Of a stretch of 6,286 nucleotides of DNA, positions 4,702 through 6,286 are shown piece by piece (the first letter of the stretch is position 1; every line of letters begins with the position of its first letter). Source of the DNA: Bacteroidales bacterium (GTDB lineage: Bacteria > Bacteroidota > Bacteroidia > Bacteroidales > B18-G4); contig JAGLYE010000096.1 in assembly GCA_023132505.1 (NCBI GenBank), forward strand, positions 1 to 6,286, given 5' to 3'. The notes under the pieces are model-generated. The model was given only the letters and a program-made list of their open reading frames with translations, had not been told where the DNA came from and did no database searches. The translations under genes were made by a program, and so were the position numbers.

Positions 4702-5661
4702 TTATTCCCCGCCGGGTAGCTGGTGTCCGATACGTTCCTTGATAGTGTATTTATTCCGGTCATGTGAATTCCCGGAGATCATCTCCGCCAGGAAGCCGGA
4801 AAGGAAAAGCTGTACACCTATAATCATGGCCAGGAGTGCAAGGTAAAAAAGAGGTTGATCTACGACATCGCGTTTTGCCAGGCCGAAGACCTTTTCTCCG
4901 ATGATCCATAGTGAGATAACACCACCACCAAAGAAAAATAAGGTTCCGATAGAGCCGAAGAAATGCATAGGTTTCTTGGCAAAACGTGTAACGAATGTTA
5001 TCGACACCAGATCAAGGAAGCCCTTGATAAAACGTTCTATACCAAACTTGGTTTTACCATACTTCCGTTCCTGGTGTTGCACAACCTTCTCCCCTATATT
5101 GGTGAACCCGGCCCACTTGGCGATGACAGGGATATAGCGGTGCATCTCGCCATAGACTTCTATGCTTTTAACGAGGTCGAGCTTATATGCCTTTAACCCA
5201 CAGTTAAAATCATGCAGTCTGATCCCTGACATCATGCGTGTAATGCGGTTGAAGAATTTTGAAGGTATGGTCTTGCCGATTGGGTCATGCCTTTTTTTCT
5301 TCCATCCCGATACCAGGTCATAACCCTCGTCCATGATCATTTTATAAAGGCCGGGGATTTCATCCGGACTGTCCTGTAAGTCGGCATCCATGGTGATCAC
5401 CACCTCGCCACCTGCAATTTCGAATCCTGAATTCAGCGCTGCGGATTTCCCATAATTCCTTTTTAAACGGATGGCTTTGATATTTGAATTGTCGGCACTG
5501 AGCTCTCCGATCACTTTCCAGGAGCCATCTTTGCTCCCGTCATCAACCAGGATCAACTCATAGGAATAATTGTTTTCCTGCATCACCCTGCTGATCCATG
5601 AGATCAGTTCCGGCAATGACTCTTCCTCGTTTAAAAGTGGTATGACGACTGATATATCCAT
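4702..5661 (-). CDS. GT2-family, DPM1/GtrB-like membrane glycosyltransferase
   Basis: This 319-aa protein resembles polyprenyl-phosphate glycosyltransferases, which load a sugar from a nucleotide donor onto undecaprenyl phosphate. The GT-A domain shows ISVVIPLLNEEESLPEL (3-19), VDDGSKDGS (39-47), the metal-binding DADLQD (92-97), HDFNCGLKAY (150-159) and HQERKYGKTKF (196-206). Two hydrophobic segments follow at about 233-257 and 270-293, as in GtrB-like enzymes. I chose the ATG at 5661, which gives the standard MDISVVIP beginning; a longer form needs a TTG at 5676 that overlaps the upstream gene. The ATG sits 7 nt after the DUF4199 stop. Pairing of DUF4199 with such a glycosyltransferase is, from memory, common in Bacteroidota. 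The donor sugar is not known. Confidence 0.88.
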   Translation of the reverse strand: MDISVVIPLLNEEESLPELISWISRVMQENNYSYELILVDDGSKDGSWKVIGELSADNSNIKAIRLKRNYGKSAALNSGFEIAGGEVVITMDADLQDSPDEIPGLYKMIMDEGYDLVSGWKKKRHDPIGKTIPSKFFNRITRMMSGIRLHDFNCGLKAYKLDLVKSIEVYGEMHRYIPVIAKWAGFTNIGEKVVQHQERKYGKTKFGIERFIKGFLDLVSITFVTRFAKKPMHFFGSIGTLFFFGGGVISLWIIGEKVFGLAKRDVVDQPLFYLALLAMIIGVQLFLSGFLAEMISGNSHDRNKYTIKERIGHQLPGGE

Positions 5662-5668
5662 AATTCGC

Positions 5669-6193
5669 TTATCCAAGACTTAACTGTTTATCTTTTTTGA
5701 TGAAGATGGAGGTTATCAGGGAAATGATAATGCCCCAAAAGGCGAACAAGAACACCGTGACAATAGCCCCTGAAACAGCATTATAAAACTGCGGGATCGC
5801 TGCCAGTGCTTCTGCCTTTTTTTCAGGATCCATATCAGCTTTCTCAAGAGCTGTAATCAAGTAATTTTGCACTTTTACAACAAGTGCATCATCAATATAA
5901 GTGTAGAACACCCAATTATAAATCGCAATTATTACGGAGGAAAAAAGCACAGACAGAAATCCTATTTTTACCGCTTTGCCATATGTAATATATCCGCCCA
6001 ATTTTTTATTTCTATAGTCGTATGAAACAAATGATATACCAACAGCAAGTATAAGCAGCAATAACAAAAAACCAGGTTTATAAATACTTTCATCGAGCAG
6101 GAAAAGAATAAGGTGCAGAAGTATCACGCCTGCCGATAATATCAGTCCATAAAACAATGCCGATTGCCCGGCTGAAGGTTTCATTTCTTCCAT
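5669..6193 (-). CDS. DUF4199 family four-helix membrane protein
   Basis: This 174-aa integral membrane protein has no known function. Hydrophobic segments lie at about 11-33, 40-58, 76-98 and 139-164, with a KKLGGYITYGKAVKIG stretch (63-78) that is characteristic of DUF4199, and a charged loop after the third helix (about 100-135) rich in Lys, Glu and Asp. It ends in a lysine-rich tail. I chose the ATG at 6193; a GTG at 6250 would add 19 residues (with Cys and Lys) and run across the likely promoter, so it is less likely. It is the first gene of the operon with the two glycosyltransferases and hddA. A helper role for the following GT2 enzyme is possible on context only. Confidence 0.75.
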   Translation of the reverse strand: MEEMKPSAGQSALFYGLILSAGVILLHLILFLLDESIYKPGFLLLLLILAVGISFVSYDYRNKKLGGYITYGKAVKIGFLSVLFSSVIIAIYNWVFYTYIDDALVVKVQNYLITALEKADMDPEKKAEALAAIPQFYNAVSGAIVTVFLFAFWGIIISLITSIFIKKDKQLSLG

Positions 6194-6217
6194 TTTGATG
6201 AGATTTTTTTGTTTATG

Positions 6218-6225
6218 CAAACATA
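6218..6225 (-). promoter_or_regulatory. -7 promoter box of the DUF4199-GT2-GT4-hddA operon
   Basis: The minus strand reads TATGTTTG followed by CA, a full TAnnTTTG match 24 nt before the ATG at 6193, giving a leader of roughly 15-20 nt. The expected -33 region reads GTGTTC at 6250-6245, a weak match. The same TATnTTTGCA string occurs in the methyltransferase promoter. Confidence 0.5.
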
Positions 6226-6237
6226 AGAATTTCTTAT
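6223..6237. promoter_or_regulatory. Palindrome overlapping the operon promoter, possible operator
   Basis: ATAAGAA (6223-6229) and TTCTTAT (6231-6237) form a perfect inverted repeat around a single central base, flanked on both sides by the direct repeat CAAAC. It overlaps the 5' end of the -7 box and fills the spacer, a position suited to repressor binding. The sequence is AT-rich, so chance occurrence is quite possible. Confidence 0.3.
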
Positions 6238-6263
6238 CAAACCTGAACACATTTAATTGAGAG

Positions 6264-6286
6264 TTGCTGGTTGCTGGATGCTGGAT
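6264..6286. repeat. 7-bp tandem array (TTGCTGG), right edge
   Basis: Heptamers TTGCTGG (6264-6270), TTGCTGG (6271-6277) and ATGCTGG (6278-6284) are followed by AT at the window edge, so the array probably continues. It lies upstream of the DUF4199 promoter and holds no gene. Confidence 0.65.

Noticed and set aside
5662..5676. TTG start for the GT2 gene at 5676
   Set aside because: The ATG at 5661 gives the standard beginning right before VVIPLLNEEE and avoids overlap with the DUF4199 gene.
6194..6250. GTG start for the DUF4199 gene at 6250
   Set aside because: The extra 19 residues are unlike the family and would cover the TATGTTTG box and dyad; the ATG at 6193 fits better.

Overview
The window looks like chromosomal DNA of a member of the Bacteroidota, probably an environmental Bacteroidales-like lineage. 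Three things point there. One gene encodes a DUF4199 membrane protein, a family found mostly in this phylum. Upstream regions carry TAnnTTTG(CA) boxes, the Bacteroidota -7 promoter element. Start codons mostly lack a clear Shine-Dalgarno sequence. This is inference from sequence features, not a taxonomic search.

The window is a surface-glycan locus with seven genes, six on the minus strand. Reading in the direction of transcription from the right edge: a DUF4199 membrane protein, a membrane-anchored family 2 glycosyltransferase (GT2), a family 4-type glycosyltransferase (GT4) and the heptose 7-phosphate kinase hddA. These four are packed with gaps of 12 nt or less, or a 4-nt overlap, and look like one operon. 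A plus-strand methyltransferase gene follows; its stop codon overlaps the hddA stop. Beyond a 246-nt repeat-filled intergenic region, a second minus-strand unit encodes hddC (heptose 1-phosphate guanylyltransferase) and gmhB (heptose 1,7-bisphosphate phosphatase), which overlap by 26 nt.

Together hddA, gmhB and hddC supply three of the four steps from sedoheptulose 7-phosphate to GDP-D-glycero-alpha-D-manno-heptose. The first enzyme, the isomerase GmhA, is not in the window. The two glycosyltransferases and the methyltransferase are plausible users or modifiers of the resulting glycan, but their exact substrates cannot be read from sequence.

The non-coding DNA is the most unusual part. All three intergenic or edge stretches (1-226, 1479-1724, 6194-6286) hold short degenerate tandem arrays. 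Five of these share a strict 7-bp period although their heptamer sequences differ. The middle stretch also holds a 9-bp array with an 18-bp higher-order period. Two perfect GC-rich palindromes sit inside otherwise unrelated repeats, one of them within a 95-bp imperfect inverted-repeat element just after gmhB. I see no RNA genes, CRISPR arrays, transposase genes or phage genes, and no strong evidence for a new multi-gene system.
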